From Exiguobacterium sp. 9-2 (GTDB lineage Bacteria > Bacillota > Bacilli > Exiguobacteriales > Exiguobacteriaceae), in contig NZ_CP142850.1 in assembly GCF_036287235.1 (NCBI RefSeq), positions 2,063,127-2,127,126 of the forward strand: a stretch of DNA of 64,000 bases. The letters are read 5' to 3'. The position numbers and the translations under genes were made by a program. Under the pieces are notes generated by a model that worked only from the letters and a program-made list of their open reading frames with translations, had not been told where the DNA came from and did no database searches. This document shows, piece by piece, positions 1 to 9,599 of this stretch. How positions within the stretch are numbered: position 1 is the stretch's first letter; the number at the start of each line of letters is the position of its first letter.

Positions 1-130
1 GACCTTCTGTCGCACGGAATACCCCACCGTTTTTACCGACGTCTTCACCGAACAAGAGAACTTGTTCGTCGCGTTTCATCTCGACGCGCATTGCGTCAGT
101 GATCGCTTGGATCATCGTCATTTGTGCCAT
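1..130 (-). CDS. pdhB: Pyruvate dehydrogenase E1 beta subunit (5' part only)
   Basis: Only the first 43 codons lie in the window; the rest runs off the left edge. They read [10 protein letters not shown], then a charged helix, then a [23 protein letters not shown] stretch typical of the N-terminus of E1 beta subunits. The protein would pair with PdhA as the heterotetrameric thiamine-diphosphate decarboxylase of the pyruvate dehydrogenase complex, converting pyruvate to acetyl-CoA in the cytosol. The ATG lies 3 bases after the pdhA stop, and a GGAG about 11 bases upstream sits inside the pdhA end, so the two are co-transcribed and probably translationally coupled. Confidence 0.93.
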   Translation of the reverse strand, partial: MAQMTMIQAITDAMRVEMKRDEQVLLFGEDVGKNGGVFRATEG

Positions 131-133
131 GGG

Positions 134-1225
<1,092 letters not shown>

Positions 1226-1405
1226 TCATCCTTTCACTGCGTTCAGCGAAATATTCCTCTGACTGATTTGCCCACATGACAATAGTGTCCAAAAAACGAA
1301 GTCCCGTGTGACTATCCTTTGAACATGTGTCTGTGTACCTATTCAGTTGAGTAAACTGTATTATCATGAATCGACACGTTATAGTGTCTTGTTCATTACG
1401 TTACA

Positions 1406-1434
1406 AGTATAAATCTGTAACACCTTAAAATCAA
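1406..1434 (-). promoter_or_regulatory. Predicted sigma-A promoter for pdhAB
   Basis: On the minus strand, TTGATT (1434-1429), a 17-base spacer and TATACT (1411-1406). This is the best sigma-A match upstream of pdhA. It places the start point near 1399, giving a leader of about 180 bases. Confidence 0.5.
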
Positions 1435-1465
1435 AGGAAATGTTTTATTTTTTTCGCGTTTCACA

Positions 1466-1483
1466 TTGTGAATTCAATCACAA
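1466..1483. promoter_or_regulatory. Rex-type operator, perfect palindrome
   Basis: TTGTGA-ATTCAA-TCACAA matches the Rex consensus (TTGTGA, six bases, TCACAA) at all 12 defined positions. An overlapping TTCACA-T-TGTGAA repeat shares its left half. It lies about 32 bases upstream of the predicted pdhA -35 and about 80 bases upstream of the def -10. Rex is the NAD+/NADH-sensing repressor of Gram-positives; control of pdhA is an inference. Confidence 0.65.
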
Positions 1484-1558
1484 AACTAGAATATTCCATC
1501 TTCTGTATCATTCGATATTTTCCTACTGTGTTAGTTGTCATCATTCCCCACTTTCCTA

Positions 1559-1567
1559 TGCTATACT
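1559..1567 (+). promoter_or_regulatory. Extended -10 promoter element for def
   Basis: TG-C-TATACT lies about 27 bases before the def start. No good -35 is present at normal spacing, which is tolerated for extended -10 promoters. The same TATGCTATACTTT string occurs before the HAD gene at 4233. Confidence 0.45.
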
Positions 1568-1593
1568 TTTTGTAGACGAAAGGAGTGTTGTTC

Positions 1594-2133
1594 ATGATCA
1601 CCATGAATGAAATCGTACGCGAAGACGTTCCTGCTCTTCACGAACGGTCAGTAGAAGTGACCTTCCCTCTCAGCGATGAGGATAAGGAAACGATGCGACT
1701 CATGCGCGAGTTCCTCGCCAACAGTCAAGATGATGAAATTGCGAAGAAATACGATTTACGAAGCGGCATTGGACTTGCAGCACCACAAATCGGTGTCAAC
1801 AAGCGCATGTTCGCAATCCGCTTACCGGATGGTGATGATTTGCTGGAATTTGGTATCTATAATCCAAAAATCATCAGTCATTCCGTCGAGCAGACGTATT
1901 TAACGGGCGGCGAAGGATGTCTGTCCGTCGACCGTGAAGTCGAAGGACATGTACCGCGCTATATGCGTATTACCCTAACTGGCATCGATCATAACGGAAA
2001 TCCTGTAAAATTACGTTTAAAAGGGATGAAAGCAATCGTCTGTCAACACGAATATGATCATTTGGATGGTGTCATGTTCTATGATCGGATCGATAAAAAA
2101 GAACCATTCAAGGAATATGGTCCTGCCACATAA
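1594..2133 (+). CDS. def: Peptide deformylase
   Basis: It removes the formyl group from the initiator methionine of nascent proteins. All three metalloprotease motifs are present: [10 protein letters not shown] at about 58-67, EGCLS at 107-111 and HEYDH at 152-156, whose Cys and two His residues bind the metal. Length is 179 residues with insertions typical of type 2 deformylases of Gram-positives. I start at ATG 1594, eight bases after AGGAG; an upstream in-frame GTG at 1585 overlaps that ribosome site and is unlikely. Its neighbours rnjA, rpoY and pdhA are the same as in Bacillus. Confidence 0.95.
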   Translation: MITMNEIVREDVPALHERSVEVTFPLSDEDKETMRLMREFLANSQDDEIAKKYDLRSGIGLAAPQIGVNKRMFAIRLPDGDDLLEFGIYNPKIISHSVEQTYLTGGEGCLSVDREVEGHVPRYMRITLTGIDHNGNPVKLRLKGMKAIVCQHEYDHLDGVMFYDRIDKKEPFKEYGPAT

Positions 2134-2136
2134 TAC

Positions 2137-2176
2137 AAAAATCCTCGTTTCCGTTTCCGGAAACGAGGATTTTTTC
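2137..2176. terminator. Bidirectional terminator between def and rnjA
   Basis: ATCCTCGTTTCC and GGAAACGAGGAT form a 12-bp stem with a 6-base loop, flanked by an A-run and a T-run, so it can end both convergent transcripts. Confidence 0.9.
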
Positions 2177-2179
2177 GAA

Positions 2180-3847
2180 TCAGACTTCCATGATGATCGG
2201 CATGACCATCGGATGACGTTGTGTTTTTTCAGTTAAATACGGTGTGAGCGTATCATTGATGACTTGTTTGATGTCCGTCCATTTCGTGTTACGGTTCGCA
2301 AGCGATTGATCAAGCGAACGCTTAAGTAGACGTTCAGCATCTTTAATCAAATTACCTGACTCACGCATGTAGACGAAACCACGCGAGATGATATCCGGTC
2401 CTGAGACGAGACGATTCGTTTTAGAGTCAAGCGTCACGACAACGACGACAAGTCCCTCTTCTGAGAGAATACGGCGGTCTCGTAAGACGATGTTACCGAT
2501 ATCACCGATTCCTTTTCCATCGACATAAACGGCATTCGCTTGAATCTTCCCAGTGATAGCGGCTGCATTCGCATCTAATGCCAGTACTTCACCGTTATCC
2601 ATGACGAAGCAGTTCTCTTCCGGTACACCAGCATCCATCGCAAGCGACATATGCTTCTTCAGCATCCGGTATTCCCCGTGAATCGGCATGAAGTATTTCG
2701 GATTCAATAGACGTAACATGAGCAACTGCTCTTGTTGACTACCGTGACCTGATGTATGGATATCATTCAGTTTACCGTACATGACATCTGCGCCAGCTTT
2801 ATATAGCTGATTGATCGTCTTTCCGACAGAAACGACGTTTCCTGGGATTGGTGACGAAGAGAAGATGACGAGATCATCTGGAATGATTGAAATTTGACGG
2901 TGTGTTCCGTTTGCGATACGGCTAAGGGCCGCCATCGGTTCTCCTTGTGAACCGGTACAAAGGATCGTCAACTCGTTTGATTTATAACGCTTCATCTCGT
3001 TCGGCTCGATGATCGTACCCTTCGGCGCCTTGATGAAGTCAAGTTCTTGACCAATCATCATGACCTTATCCATGCTACGTCCGAAAACGACGATTTTTCG
3101 TCCTGCTTCAACAGAAGCATTGACGACTTGTTGGAGACGATAGATGTTCGATGCGAATGTCGCGAAAATGATTCGTCCTTCCGCCTTACGGAAGATGTCT
3201 GAAATCGTTTCCCCAACGACACGTTCGCTCATCGTAAAACCTTCCACTTCAGCGTTCGTAGAATCCGATAAGAGGCACAAGACGCCTTCCTTACCAAGTT
3301 CAGCCATTTTCGCTAAATCAGCAGGTTCTCCGACCGGTGTGAAATCGAACTTAAAGTCCCCTGTATGCACGATATTGCCTTGTGGTGTCTTGACGACGAC
3401 ACCGAACGAGTTCGGAATCGAGTGTGTCGTACGGAAGAACGAGATACTCGTCTTCCGAAACTTGATGATCGAATCTTCATCGATTTCATGAAGTTCTGCA
3501 TTCCGAAGCAAACCGTGTTCTTCTAGTTTGACTTTAATGAGACCCATTGCAATTTTTCCAGCGTAAATCGGTAAGTTTACTTGTTTAAGCAAGAAAGGAA
3601 GACCGCCAATATGGTCTTCGTGACCGTGCGTGATGAAGACCCCTTTGACCTTATCTTTGTTCTTGATCAAATAAGTGTAGTCCGGAATGACATAGTCGAT
3701 TCCGAGTAATTCATCCTCAGGGAACATGACACCCGCGTCGATGACGATGATTTCATCTTGGAATTGAACGACATACGTGTTCTTTCCGATTTCCCCGAGT
3801 CCACCGAGTGCGAAGACGGCGGCTTGATGGTTTTTGACGAACTTCAT
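2180..3847 (-). CDS. rnjA: Ribonuclease J1
   Basis: A 555-residue beta-CASP metallo-beta-lactamase nuclease. The zinc motif HGHEDH is at about 74-79, further metal ligands are seen in HTGDFKFD, and the conserved SGHGSQQE and MPIHGEYRM blocks follow in the C-terminal half. RNase J1 has 5'-3' exonuclease and endonuclease activity and is central to mRNA turnover and 16S rRNA maturation in Firmicutes. The gene follows rpoY with a 4-base ATGA overlap, the conserved Bacillales pairing, which implies coupled translation. Confidence 0.97.
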   Translation of the reverse strand: MKFVKNHQAAVFALGGLGEIGKNTYVVQFQDEIIVIDAGVMFPEDELLGIDYVIPDYTYLIKNKDKVKGVFITHGHEDHIGGLPFLLKQVNLPIYAGKIAMGLIKVKLEEHGLLRNAELHEIDEDSIIKFRKTSISFFRTTHSIPNSFGVVVKTPQGNIVHTGDFKFDFTPVGEPADLAKMAELGKEGVLCLLSDSTNAEVEGFTMSERVVGETISDIFRKAEGRIIFATFASNIYRLQQVVNASVEAGRKIVVFGRSMDKVMMIGQELDFIKAPKGTIIEPNEMKRYKSNELTILCTGSQGEPMAALSRIANGTHRQISIIPDDLVIFSSSPIPGNVVSVGKTINQLYKAGADVMYGKLNDIHTSGHGSQQEQLLMLRLLNPKYFMPIHGEYRMLKKHMSLAMDAGVPEENCFVMDNGEVLALDANAAAITGKIQANAVYVDGKGIGDIGNIVLRDRRILSEEGLVVVVVTLDSKTNRLVSGPDIISRGFVYMRESGNLIKDAERLLKRSLDQSLANRNTKWTDIKQVINDTLTPYLTEKTQRHPMVMPIIMEV

Positions 3848-4059
3848 TCGAACGTCGCAACCTTGAAGTCAGGATGTTGTTGTTCGTATGTCAAAAATTC
3901 TCCACTAACTTCGCGGATGAACTCAATGTTGATCTCTTTGAGGTGGTCAATCGTTGATCGCACGTCACGAATGCTTTCCCCTTCTACATACATCGTTTCT
4001 GTCCGTTCACGAACAGGTGCTTCCGAACGAAGCGGTTGGTAAAATACTTTAAAAATCAT
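3844..4059 (-). CDS. rpoY: RNA polymerase epsilon subunit (DUF1447)
   Basis: A 71-residue protein beginning [10 protein letters not shown] and containing [13 protein letters not shown], characteristic of the small epsilon (YkzG) subunit found only in Firmicutes. It binds core RNA polymerase; reported roles include protection against phage proteins. I start at ATG 4059, preceded by AAGGAG; longer upstream readings lack a ribosome site. It overlaps rnjA by 4 bases, an arrangement conserved across Bacillales and itself good evidence of identity. Confidence 0.92.
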   Translation of the reverse strand: MIFKVFYQPLRSEAPVRERTETMYVEGESIRDVRSTIDHLKEINIEFIREVSGEFLTYEQQHPDFKVATFE

Positions 4060-4175
4060 GTCTAGCAACTCCTTATCAGTACATTGTTTTTTGTCCTTAG
4101 TACAGTATACACGATACATGGACTATTTTTCATCCTTATTCCACATGTTCCCTTCCGGCAACACGCTTTTGGTTA

Positions 4176-4184
4176 TGCTATACT
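4176..4184 (+). promoter_or_regulatory. Extended -10 element for the HAD gene
   Basis: TG-C-TATACT lies about 49 bases before the start at 4233, within the same TATGCTATACTTT string seen before def. The -35 is weak. Confidence 0.4.
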
Positions 4185-4232
4185 TTCACATGAACAGGTC
4201 ATTTCGACCAATTAAAAAGAGAAGGTGAAACC

Positions 4233-5009
4233 ATGGCAAATCAGAAAGTCGTCTTTTTCGATATCGACGGAACCTTATTGCATGATGGTCATTTCGTTCC
4301 GGAATCAACAAAACAGGCAATTCGTCAACTTCAAGAAAACGGTGTATATGTAGCGCTCGCGACTGGACGCGGTCCCGCAATGTTATCTGGGATTCGTGAG
4401 TTGCTCAACATTGATACGATCATCGGTTACAACGGGCAAATTGTCGTTCATCAAAACGAAATCATCTACAAACGTCCACAACCTAAAGTCGATCTGACAC
4501 ATTTGACGCAACAAGCAAAGGAAAACGGACATACGCTTGTCTATCTTGGCGAAACAAAAGGTTTTACAACGAAATCAAATGATTTTCATGTCGTTGATTC
4601 GCTCGGAGATCTCGACATGCCGTTACCGCTTCACGATGAAGAAGCCTTCTTGTCTCACGATGTGTTTCAAACGCTTGTCTACTGCACGGCAGAAGAAGAA
4701 GCAGATTACATCAAACGTTACGATGCTTTTGATTTCATTCGCTGGCATCCCCATGCGATGGATGTCATCAACGTCGGATCCTCGAAAGCAGAAGGCATCA
4801 AACAGTTCTTGAAATTGACAAACATTCGCCGCGAGGATACCTTCGCTTTTGGAGATGCTCTCAATGACCTTGAAATGCTACGCTATGTCGGAACCGGTAT
4901 TGCAATGGGCAACGGACTTCCGGAAACAAAAGCCGCTGCCGATTATGTCACGAAGCCTATTCTTGAAGACGGTATCGCACATGGACTTAAAGAATTCCAA
5001 CTCATCTAA
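4233..5009 (+). CDS. Cof-type HAD phosphatase (YkrA-like)
   Basis: A 258-residue hydrolase of HAD class IIB. Motif I FFDIDGTLL is at the N-terminus, motif II lies in ALATGRG, the conserved lysine is near SSKAEGI, and motif IV GDALNDLEM precedes the C-terminal MGNGLPETK block. Such enzymes dephosphorylate small phosphometabolites such as sugar phosphates and flavin nucleotides; the substrate cannot be told from sequence. The start is an ATG after GAGAAGGTG. It sits between rpoY and ktrC as in Bacillus, where the homologue is ykrA. Confidence 0.88.
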   Translation: MANQKVVFFDIDGTLLHDGHFVPESTKQAIRQLQENGVYVALATGRGPAMLSGIRELLNIDTIIGYNGQIVVHQNEIIYKRPQPKVDLTHLTQQAKENGHTLVYLGETKGFTTKSNDFHVVDSLGDLDMPLPLHDEEAFLSHDVFQTLVYCTAEEEADYIKRYDAFDFIRWHPHAMDVINVGSSKAEGIKQFLKLTNIRREDTFAFGDALNDLEMLRYVGTGIAMGNGLPETKAAADYVTKPILEDGIAHGLKEFQLI

Positions 5010-5020
5010 TAGATAGATGT

Positions 5021-5048
5021 AAAGCTGAGGCATGCCTCAGCTTTTTTT
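5021..5048. terminator. Bidirectional terminator, HAD gene and ktr gene
   Basis: AAAGCTGAGGCATGCCTCAGCTTTTTTT is a 9-to-11-bp stem with a T-run, between two convergent genes. Confidence 0.85.
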
Positions 5049-5715
5049 AGTTCTTTACTTTATGAATCGCGCGTTCTAAGCGATCAAGATCTTCGTTCTC
5101 ACCAATGACGACGAGATAATCGCCTTTTTCGATGACTTCATCTGCCTGCAAGGAGATCATGACATTTTCACCCCGTTTGATGGCGACAACATTTGCTCCA
5201 TATTTACTTCGTAAGTCAAGATCAATCAAGGTTTGTTTTGCCATCCGATCACTGACTTTAATCTCAACGATTGAGAATTCTTGTGATAAGTCTAAGTAGT
5301 CAAGGATATTCGAACTCATCAATCCGTTCGCAATCCGAACCCCCATATCCCGCTCAGGGTGAACGATGAAATCCGCTCCAATTTTTCGCAATACTTTTTC
5401 ATGGTAATCATTCGTTGCTTTGACGGTGATCGATTGCACACCGAGCTCTTTTAAAATCAACGTCGTCAAGATAGACGCTTGAATGTTTTCCCCAATAGCG
5501 ACGATGACATGATCAAAGTTTCGAATCCCCAAACTTTTTAAAACGTTCTCATCGGTCGTATCGGCAATGACAGAATGTGTCGCAATCCCCATGAATTCGT
5601 TGACACGTTCCTCATCGGAATCAATTGCCAAGACATCATAGCCGTTTTTCGATAATTCGCGGACAATCGAGCCACCAAAACGCCCTAGTCCGATTACTGC
5701 AAACTCTCCATTCAT
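5047..5715 (-). CDS. ktrC: Ktr potassium channel regulatory subunit (KtrA/KtrC type)
   Basis: A soluble RCK protein of 222 residues. A Rossmann fold with G9-L-G11-R-F-G14 binds nucleotide (ATP/ADP or NAD in this family), and a C-terminal RCK_C domain follows (about 135-215, with KVSDRMAKQTL and GDYLVVIGE). It would gate a membrane KtrB/KtrD channel for potassium uptake; no membrane partner is encoded here, which fits KtrC rather than a ktrAB operon. I prefer ATG 5715, ten bases after AGGAG, over GTG 5721. An A/C assignment by name is tentative. Confidence 0.85.
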   Translation of the reverse strand: MNGEFAVIGLGRFGGSIVRELSKNGYDVLAIDSDEERVNEFMGIATHSVIADTTDENVLKSLGIRNFDHVIVAIGENIQASILTTLILKELGVQSITVKATNDYHEKVLRKIGADFIVHPERDMGVRIANGLMSSNILDYLDLSQEFSIVEIKVSDRMAKQTLIDLDLRSKYGANVVAIKRGENVMISLQADEVIEKGDYLVVIGENEDLDRLERAIHKVKN

Positions 5716-5781
5716 TTTCACAACTCTCCTTCACAATCGCTCTTCATTAGTAGTGTACCCGATTCAATTTAAAAATACTAT

Positions 5782-5810
5782 AAACGCCTCTGCGAATCGC
5801 AGAGGCGTTT
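5782..5810 (-). terminator. cydAB terminator
   Basis: AAACGCCTCTGCGAATCGCAGAGGCGTTT forms a 12-bp stem just past the cydB stop. Confidence 0.8.
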
Positions 5811-5819
5811 ATCCATTCA

Positions 5820-6842
5820 TTATTTTGATGATTTTCCACGTACATAATCGTTATCGAACAAGAAGAGCCGTAAAATCAAATACAACGCCGGAATTAAGAG
5901 TAAAAGTCCGAAGATGAAAACGACGACGAGTGCGGAAGCCATCGTTTCGTTTACGACTGCTTTGTTGATATCGATATATGGATACAAGATATACGGCAAG
6001 TGTGTATATCCGTAACCGAACCACGCGACTGCATACTGTAACATGACCGCGACGAACGCGATGCCATAGTTTTTCTTCATATAGACGAGTGTCACGGCAA
6101 TGAGGAAAAATAAGAAACTAGCAGCGAACCACCACCAGTTGCCGTTTAGGATATTTTCATAATGCCATGCCGCTTGGTTCTTCAGTCCAAAGAAGACGAG
6201 CGCACAGACGAGGATTGTTGGTCCACTCCAAAAGAGTGCCCATTTCCGAATAAGCGGCGTAGCTCCCTCATCTTTCGCTTTATCCGCGTAGAATAAGAGG
6301 AACATCGCGCTGATGTATAAGACAGATACGATAGCGAGCGCTACGACCGTCCACGAGTAAAAGTTCGAAAATAATTTCGTTCCTAAAAACTCAACTGTAT
6401 CATTCGTTTTGCGGATGAAACCACCTTGACTGATTGTCAATGTTGTCGACATCGCAGCAGGAATCAGCAACCCTGTCGCTCCATATAAAAATGTGTAGAA
6501 CATGCTGTCGTTTGATCCATAATTGGCGAACGCATAAAAACTACCACGAATCGCAATCAAGACAAGAACAATTGACGCTGGTACGAGTAGTGCCGTACCG
6601 AAATAGTAAGCGGAGTCTGGGAAGAACCCAACTAGTCCTACGAAGAAGAATACGAAGAAGACATTCGTTACCTCCCAAACAGGAGAGAGGTAACGAAGAA
6701 TCAATCGATTCGTCAGATGATCCCGCTTCGTATATTTTGAATAAAAGGCGTAAAATCCAGCACCGAAGTCAATTGAGGCAACGATGAGATATCCGTACAG
6801 GAAAGTCCAAAGGACCGTGATCCCTAGTGTTTGAACGTCCAA
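5820..6842 (-). CDS. cydB: Cytochrome bd ubiquinol/menaquinol oxidase subunit II
   Basis: A 340-residue integral membrane protein with about eight hydrophobic segments and the CydB-family SIDFGAGFY and RYLSPVWEVTNVF blocks. With CydA it forms the high-affinity bd quinol oxidase, which reduces oxygen to water without proton pumping. The start is a TTG at 6842 with GGAGGG 6 bases upstream; no ATG is positioned better. It follows cydA closely and the pair ends at a strong terminator. No cydCD transporter genes follow, unlike the B. subtilis cydABCD operon. Confidence 0.94.
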   Translation of the reverse strand: MDVQTLGITVLWTFLYGYLIVASIDFGAGFYAFYSKYTKRDHLTNRLILRYLSPVWEVTNVFFVFFFVGLVGFFPDSAYYFGTALLVPASIVLVLIAIRGSFYAFANYGSNDSMFYTFLYGATGLLIPAAMSTTLTISQGGFIRKTNDTVEFLGTKLFSNFYSWTVVALAIVSVLYISAMFLLFYADKAKDEGATPLIRKWALFWSGPTILVCALVFFGLKNQAAWHYENILNGNWWWFAASFLFFLIAVTLVYMKKNYGIAFVAVMLQYAVAWFGYGYTHLPYILYPYIDINKAVVNETMASALVVVFIFGLLLLIPALYLILRLFLFDNDYVRGKSSK

Positions 6843-6854
6843 ATCGTTCCCTCC

Positions 6855-8252
6855 TTACTTGTTATCATCCACGAACATTGCTTCACCGCGTGCATGGTGG
6901 TTTTCAGCAAGTTCTTGAAGTTCTTTTCCAACCGTGTTTTTCTTAAACATCCGTAATAAGACGACCGTACAAATCGTACCAAGCAACAAGTACAATGCAC
7001 TGAATAAAATGAGCATCGGACCAACCGCTGTTGAAGTCGTCGCCGCGTCCGCTGTTCGCATGATACCGTAAAGCGTCCAAGGTTGACGACCAATCTCAGC
7101 GTACATCCATCCCGCTTCGATTGAAATCATCGCTAACGGACCACCGATGAACACCCCTCGTAAAATCCACTTATTATATGGATTCAATTTTTTCAATCGG
7201 AATGCCAAGATGAACAAAGCAGAGATAGCAGTCAAGTACATCCCAATCGATACCATGATATCAAAGAAATAGTGGACGATCAGTGGTGCTTGATCTTCTT
7301 TTGCGAATTCGTTTAAACCGATGACTTCCGTATTCGGAGCCCCACCTGCAAGAATTGAGAGCGCATATGGGATTTTGACGGCTCCTTTGATTTCATAACT
7401 GCCGTCTTCTTGCTGATCAAGTATCCCACCAAAAATCAATTCTGCTTCATTTGTCGTATCAAAATGCCATTCCGCAGCTGCTAGTTTTTCTGGCTGGTAT
7501 TTCGCTAAATATTTCCCTGAGAAGTCACCGACAAGTGCTGTCGAGAACGCGAAAATCAGACCAGCCATGACAGTGAGACGAAGAGCTTTCTTATGATATG
7601 CCGTCTCTGCTGCTGAGAGTGTCTTTTTGCGAAGCAAATGGAACGCCGCGATTGCTGCCAAGATAAAGGCAACAGTCAAGTAAGCTGAAACGATGACGTG
7701 TGTCGCCTTCGTCGGTGTCGCTGTATTAAACATTGCTTTTAATGGTTCGATTTGCGTTAACGTACCATTGACGATCTTAAATCCTTCTGGTGAGTTCATG
7801 AAGGAGTTGACTGTCGTGATGAAGAACGCTGATGCTGTCGCACCAATGACGACTGGAATCCCAATCAACCAGTGCAACCATGGATTTTTGAACCGGTCCC
7901 ACGTATACAAGTAAATACCAAGGAAAATCGCTTCAAAGAAGAACGCGAACGTTTCCATAAATAGTGGCAAAGCAATTGTTTGACCCGCTACTTGCATGAG
8001 TGACGGCCAAAGTAATGATAGTTGCAAGCCGATTGCCGTCCCTGTTACGACACCGACTGCTACGGTAACGACGTATCCACGCGTCCACCGTCTTGCTAAT
8101 AAGATATAATCTGGATCTTTGCGTTTCAGACCGATGAATTCAGCTGCCAGTACCATGAGCGGTACTCCGACACCAATCGTCGCGAAAATAATATGAAACG
8201 CTAGTGTGAGCCCTGTCAACAATCGACTGAGCACTACGGGATCATTGAACAT
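6855..8252 (-). CDS. cydA: Cytochrome bd quinol oxidase subunit I
   Basis: A 465-residue polytopic membrane protein carrying the haem ligand His at about residue 20 (LAFHIIFATIGVGVP) and the signature GRQPW at 388-392. It holds the three haems and the quinol site. The short periplasmic Q-loop is usual for Firmicutes. The ATG at 8252 follows AGAGGGGG. A promoter with CAGACA and TATGAT and a Rex-like operator lie upstream, consistent with the known Rex repression of cyd genes in Bacillus (control here inferred). Confidence 0.96.
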   Translation of the reverse strand: MFNDPVVLSRLLTGLTLAFHIIFATIGVGVPLMVLAAEFIGLKRKDPDYILLARRWTRGYVVTVAVGVVTGTAIGLQLSLLWPSLMQVAGQTIALPLFMETFAFFFEAIFLGIYLYTWDRFKNPWLHWLIGIPVVIGATASAFFITTVNSFMNSPEGFKIVNGTLTQIEPLKAMFNTATPTKATHVIVSAYLTVAFILAAIAAFHLLRKKTLSAAETAYHKKALRLTVMAGLIFAFSTALVGDFSGKYLAKYQPEKLAAAEWHFDTTNEAELIFGGILDQQEDGSYEIKGAVKIPYALSILAGGAPNTEVIGLNEFAKEDQAPLIVHYFFDIMVSIGMYLTAISALFILAFRLKKLNPYNKWILRGVFIGGPLAMISIEAGWMYAEIGRQPWTLYGIMRTADAATTSTAVGPMLILFSALYLLLGTICTVVLLRMFKKNTVGKELQELAENHHARGEAMFVDDNK

Positions 8253-8304
8253 GTATTTAGCCCCCTCTTCCTAAAACATACTTCTCTATATGGTCTATAA
8301 CCGT

Positions 8305-8333
8305 ATCATAGAGAACATAACCCTTTGTGTCTG
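8305..8333 (-). promoter_or_regulatory. Predicted promoter for cydAB
   Basis: On the minus strand, CAGACA (8333-8328), a 17-base spacer and TATGAT (8310-8305). Confidence 0.45.
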
Positions 8334-8348
8334 TTTATAATGTTTGAT

Positions 8349-8366
8349 GTAACAAATTGTTCACAT
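8349..8366. promoter_or_regulatory. Imperfect palindrome upstream of cydA
   Basis: TGTAACAAATTGTTCACA is a near-palindrome directly upstream of the predicted -35. It resembles a redox-regulator half-site pair but fits the Rex consensus poorly, so the binding protein is not assigned. Confidence 0.3.
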
Positions 8367-8370
8367 ATAC

Positions 8371-8388
8371 ACGTGATTTTTTTCACAA
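8371..8388. promoter_or_regulatory. Rex-like operator upstream of cydAB
   Basis: ACGTGA-TTTTTT-TCACAA matches 10 of the 12 defined positions of TTGTGA-N6-TCACAA. It lies about 38 bases upstream of the predicted -35. An FNR-type protein (TGTGA-N6-TCACA) could also read it. Confidence 0.5.
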
Positions 8389-8421
8389 AATGTTCGAAAA
8401 CTCTTATTCCTACATATATTA

Positions 8422-8459
8422 AAAACTTTCCCATTCCTGAATTCGAAAGGGAAAGCTTT
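8422..8459 (-). terminator. dapL terminator
   Basis: On the minus strand AAGCTTTCCC pairs with GGGAAAGTTT around a 16-base loop and is followed by a T-rich run, about 30 bases past the dapL stop. Confidence 0.6.
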
Positions 8460-8486
8460 ATATCCTTTATTATTTCATAAAAATTT

Positions 8487-9599
8487 TTAAACATACTCTC
8501 GGAAATAATGGTCAAGTAAATCAATGACAAAAGGAATGGCTGATTCATCCGGGTTTAATGTTGGTTGATGCAAACCAGATGTCGGATTATCGACGCCGAG
8601 CCAGAACATCATCCCTGGGATCTCTTTCAGCATGAAACCAAAATCTTCCCCTGTCATCGCCGCGTCACATTCGATATAGTTGGCATTCATCTTTACGAAT
8701 GATGAGAATTTATCCACGATTTGCCGGTCGTTGACGACTTCATAATAGCGATTACCGAATTGCAGATCGATTTTAACACCAAACGAAGCTTCGATTCCTC
8801 GAATGATGTCACGGACACGACGTTCGAGTTTTTCCATGTCTTCGCCGTTTAGCGCACGCATCGTTCCGTCAAGAACCGCTCTACCGGCAATGACATTCTC
8901 ACGAATACCTGCATCCACTTTCCCAATCGTGATGACACTACAATTCATCGGATTAATGGATCGACTGACGATCGTTTGCAATTGCATGATCAAGGCTGCT
9001 TGCGCAACAACTGTATCAATCGTCAAATGAGGAAAAGCCGCATGACCACTTTGACCATAGATCGTGATATGAACTTCTCGAGCACTCGCGAACAGTACGC
9101 CTGGACGACTAGCAATCGTACCGACTGGATATTCCGGTGCAACGTGAAGACCATACATCTCACTCGGACGATATTTTTCAAACAATGGACTTTTAATCAT
9201 CGGCTCCGCCCCGCCCGGTCCTTCTTCTGCCGGTTGGAATAAAAAGACGACATCATCCATGACTGGTAGTTCAACGATCCGTTTCATCAACCCTAAAGCA
9301 ATCGAGGCATGCATGTCATGACCACACGCATGCATGAACCCTGGGTGTTCTGAGCAATACGGAAGCCCTGTCGCTTCTTCAATCGGTAACCCATCAATAT
9401 CTGCGCGATACCCGATCGTTCGGTTTCCAGTCAATCCTTTCACTCGAACGAAAACACCTGTTTCAAATGTGTCATATGTGACACGATCTGGCGGATATGC
9501 ACGAATTTGTTCCAATATAAAAGCTTGCGTCTTAAATTCCTTGAACCCTGGTTCCGGTATTTTATGAAGCGCGCGCCGCATCTCAATGGCGTATTCCAT
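8487..9599 (-). CDS. dapL: N-acetyldiaminopimelate deacetylase
   Basis: An M20-family amidohydrolase of 370 residues. Metal-binding blocks are HACGHDMHAS (about 90-99) and QPAEEGPGGAEP (about 122-133, with the catalytic Glu), and a dimerisation domain lies between. The close match to the YkuR group suggests removal of the acetyl group from N-acetyl-LL-diaminopimelate in the lysine and peptidoglycan pathway. Related M20 members act on other N-acyl amino acids, so the substrate is inferred from family. The ATG at 9599 lies inside the end of the LysR gene, 17 bases before its last base. No acetyltransferase dapH is adjacent. Confidence 0.82.
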   Translation of the reverse strand: MEYAIEMRRALHKIPEPGFKEFKTQAFILEQIRAYPPDRVTYDTFETGVFVRVKGLTGNRTIGYRADIDGLPIEEATGLPYCSEHPGFMHACGHDMHASIALGLMKRIVELPVMDDVVFLFQPAEEGPGGAEPMIKSPLFEKYRPSEMYGLHVAPEYPVGTIASRPGVLFASAREVHITIYGQSGHAAFPHLTIDTVVAQAALIMQLQTIVSRSINPMNCSVITIGKVDAGIRENVIAGRAVLDGTMRALNGEDMEKLERRVRDIIRGIEASFGVKIDLQFGNRYYEVVNDRQIVDKFSSFVKMNANYIECDAAMTGEDFGFMLKEIPGMMFWLGVDNPTSGLHQPTLNPDESAIPFVIDLLDHYFREYV

